A stretch of 64,000 bases of DNA from Hippopus hippopus (Eukaryota > Mollusca > Bivalvia > Cardiida > Cardiidae), in assembly GCA_946811185.2 (NCBI GenBank), contig OX328113.1, forward strand, positions 5,704,001 through 5,768,000, read 5' to 3'. The notes below the pieces were generated by a model. It saw only the letters and a list, made by a program, of their open reading frames with translations, was not told where the DNA came from and ran no database searches. Below, piece by piece: positions 63,070 to 64,000 of the stretch (positions within the stretch are counted from its first letter, which is position 1; each line of letters begins with the position of its first letter). The translations under genes were made by a program, and so were the position numbers.

Positions 63070-63411
63070 ATAACTAGGTATTATGCAGTAAATGGTTAAC
63101 AAATCATTTAGAGATAATATATGAAGGCCTGAGGACAAAAGGAACTTTGAATGATGACTTTCAAAGAACCTTCGAAATGTTTGCTGAGCTGTAGTCTCCA
63201 ACATGGGACCCCTTCAGTGTAAGTCAAGTGTTGTCTCGAAAGCCAAAATACATAAAAACCATTACGTGATTCATACGACGTTTTATAGCTCTAACAACTT
63301 TTTTTGTATCAACTTTTCTTATATGGTTAAACCACTTCAAGCGCACCGACAGTTTGCTTGTTTCAAGGTTTCTAATGTGGAAAACTACTGTTACGTGGAA
63401 AACGACGAATG

Positions 63412-63486
63412 ATTGATTGATTGATTGACTGATCGATCGATCAATCGGTCGGTCGGTCGGTCGGTCGAACTATCGATCGATCGATT
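63412..63486 (+). repeat. (GATT)n(GATC)n(GGTC)n microsatellite
   Basis: GATTGATTGATTGATTGACT followed by GATC and GGTC units. Probably grown from a SINE (ATTG)n tail. Confidence 0.85.
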
Positions 63487-63488
63487 GG

Positions 63489-63592
63489 TTCTGAAATGTC
63501 TTGCCAAAGGAAACCCTTACGAAACTAAATAGCTCGGATAAGAATCAACCCGGGGACCTCTTGTTAACGAATTCTACAATACTACTGTCTGA
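63489..63592 (-). mobile_element. S2-like head, reverse, diverged
   Basis: TTCTGAAATGTCTTGCCAAA and AATCAACCCGGGGACCTC; adjoins a tetranucleotide run that may derive from a SINE tail. Confidence 0.4.
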
Positions 63593-63708
63593 CCCTCAGA
63601 AAGACCTTTGAAATTATGTTTTTTGAGAAAGGTGTACTTAGGCCCGATTTCCTACAGAGATAGCAGTTAAAAAGTCGATATTTTGATTGATATTATAAAA
63701 GTATATCA

Positions 63709-64000
63709 TTAATGCTTTACCTCATAATCCCGTGTTTCAACAGCCCAGCATTTGAAAACATCGTGAGAAAAGGAGAAAATGCTGGTAACCAGCATTTTCT
63801 CCTTCTCTCACAATGTCTTCTATCCCCACCAAATGAGACCTTTTTCCACACAATCAAGAGTTTAAAAGACCCTAACGAATACAGCTTGTGAAATATTTTG
63901 ACACAATGTTTTCTGTCCTTTTATAGACAAATTTTATCGTTTGAGCTACGTTCCATTTGTCGTCTGCAAATCTTTTCGGGTTATTTTTTATAAGGGTTAA
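63709..64000 (+). repeat. two PalA in tandem at the window edge
   Basis: 63709-63838 stops just past the palindrome (TTCTATCCCCACC), then 63839-64000 restarts with TTTTTCCACACAATCAAGAG, has the palindrome deleted, and ends TAAGGGTTAA. First copy's arms share GTGAG/CTCAC. Confidence 0.75.

Overview
The window is eukaryotic, from a metazoan genome crowded with short interspersed repeats. The density of small palindromic DNA elements, the tRNA-headed SINEs ending in ATCA/ATTG tails, and one RUDI/V-SINE-like element suggest a mollusc, most likely a bivalve. That assignment rests on remembered resemblance, not on a search. No ribosomal RNA, CRISPR, operon or bacterial gene is visible.

Only one host gene can be supported. 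It lies on the minus strand. A 5' coding exon (54164 down to 53399) ends at a GTAAGT donor, and a 3' terminal exon (36560 down to 35953) follows a TTTCAG acceptor. Both boundaries are in the same phase, so the two exons join into a predicted 457-residue, mostly disordered, unrecognised protein with a 16.8 kb intron. Two decayed DNA transposons keep coding remnants: a Tc1-like element (about 11.9-12.4 kb) and an internally deleted mariner with perfect inverted ends (27726-28538).

Everything else is repeats. I use working names. PalA: about 230 bp, bounded by TTAA, ends like TTAACCCTTTACC, with a central palindrome of about 67 bp (GAAAACATTGTGGG ... CCCACAATGTTTTC) centred on GGTNACC; roughly 50 whole or partial copies. 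PalB: about 210 bp, bounded by TTAA, ends TTAACCCTTA, palindrome AGATCAGACTGCAC/GTGCAGTCTGATCT. PalC: about 260 bp, ends ATGAGCCATGCTC/GAGCATGGCTCAT, palindrome CAGCCTGCGCAG/CTGCGCAGGCTG. PalD: TTAAGGTCTACGGCC ends. PalE: TTAACTCTTTC ends with a PalB-like core. PalF: AT-rich, with a palindrome around CTGATTGG/CCAATCAG. SINEs: S1 (GCCGAGCC head), S2 (different tRNA head, same 3' tail as S1), S3 (RUDI/V-SINE-like, with a 15 bp target duplication) and one S4 candidate. Strand for a Pal element is only an arbitrary orientation: PalA + begins with the ACCACACAATCC end, PalB + begins with the CTGCTAAATAA end, PalC + begins with the CTCTGTGAAAAGG end.

Layout. 0-10 kb: PalA/B/C copies, a foldback element at 5.1-5.6 kb, a 150 bp hairpin at 5.7 kb, a PalC-like element with twin palindromes at 9.1 kb, and a run of three PalA. 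10-15 kb: S1, a foldback, a tandemly repeated region holding the Tc1 remnant, and a tandem duplication in which one unit carries a PalB dimer. 15-25 kb: microsatellites, a quiet region, S1/S2, and a tandem array of about seven 76 bp tRNA-like units (22.5-23.0 kb). 25-35 kb: PalC nested in PalE, mini-mariner, intact S3 SINE, PalA-PalB composite. 35-36.6 kb: terminal exon and a repeat-poor flank. 36.6-53.4 kb: the intron, holding nested insertions of PalA in PalC and PalD in PalA. 53.4-54.4 kb: 5' exon and possible promoter with a CRE. 54.4-64 kb: more PalA/B/C/D, clustered S1 fragments, a long CT microsatellite, and a PalC-in-PalB nest joined to two PalA.

The main observation is that several unrelated short families share one design: short ends, usually a TTAA target, and a strong central palindrome. 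Within single copies the two palindrome arms carry matching substitutions that differ from the family consensus. The arms therefore seem to be homogenised or selected together.
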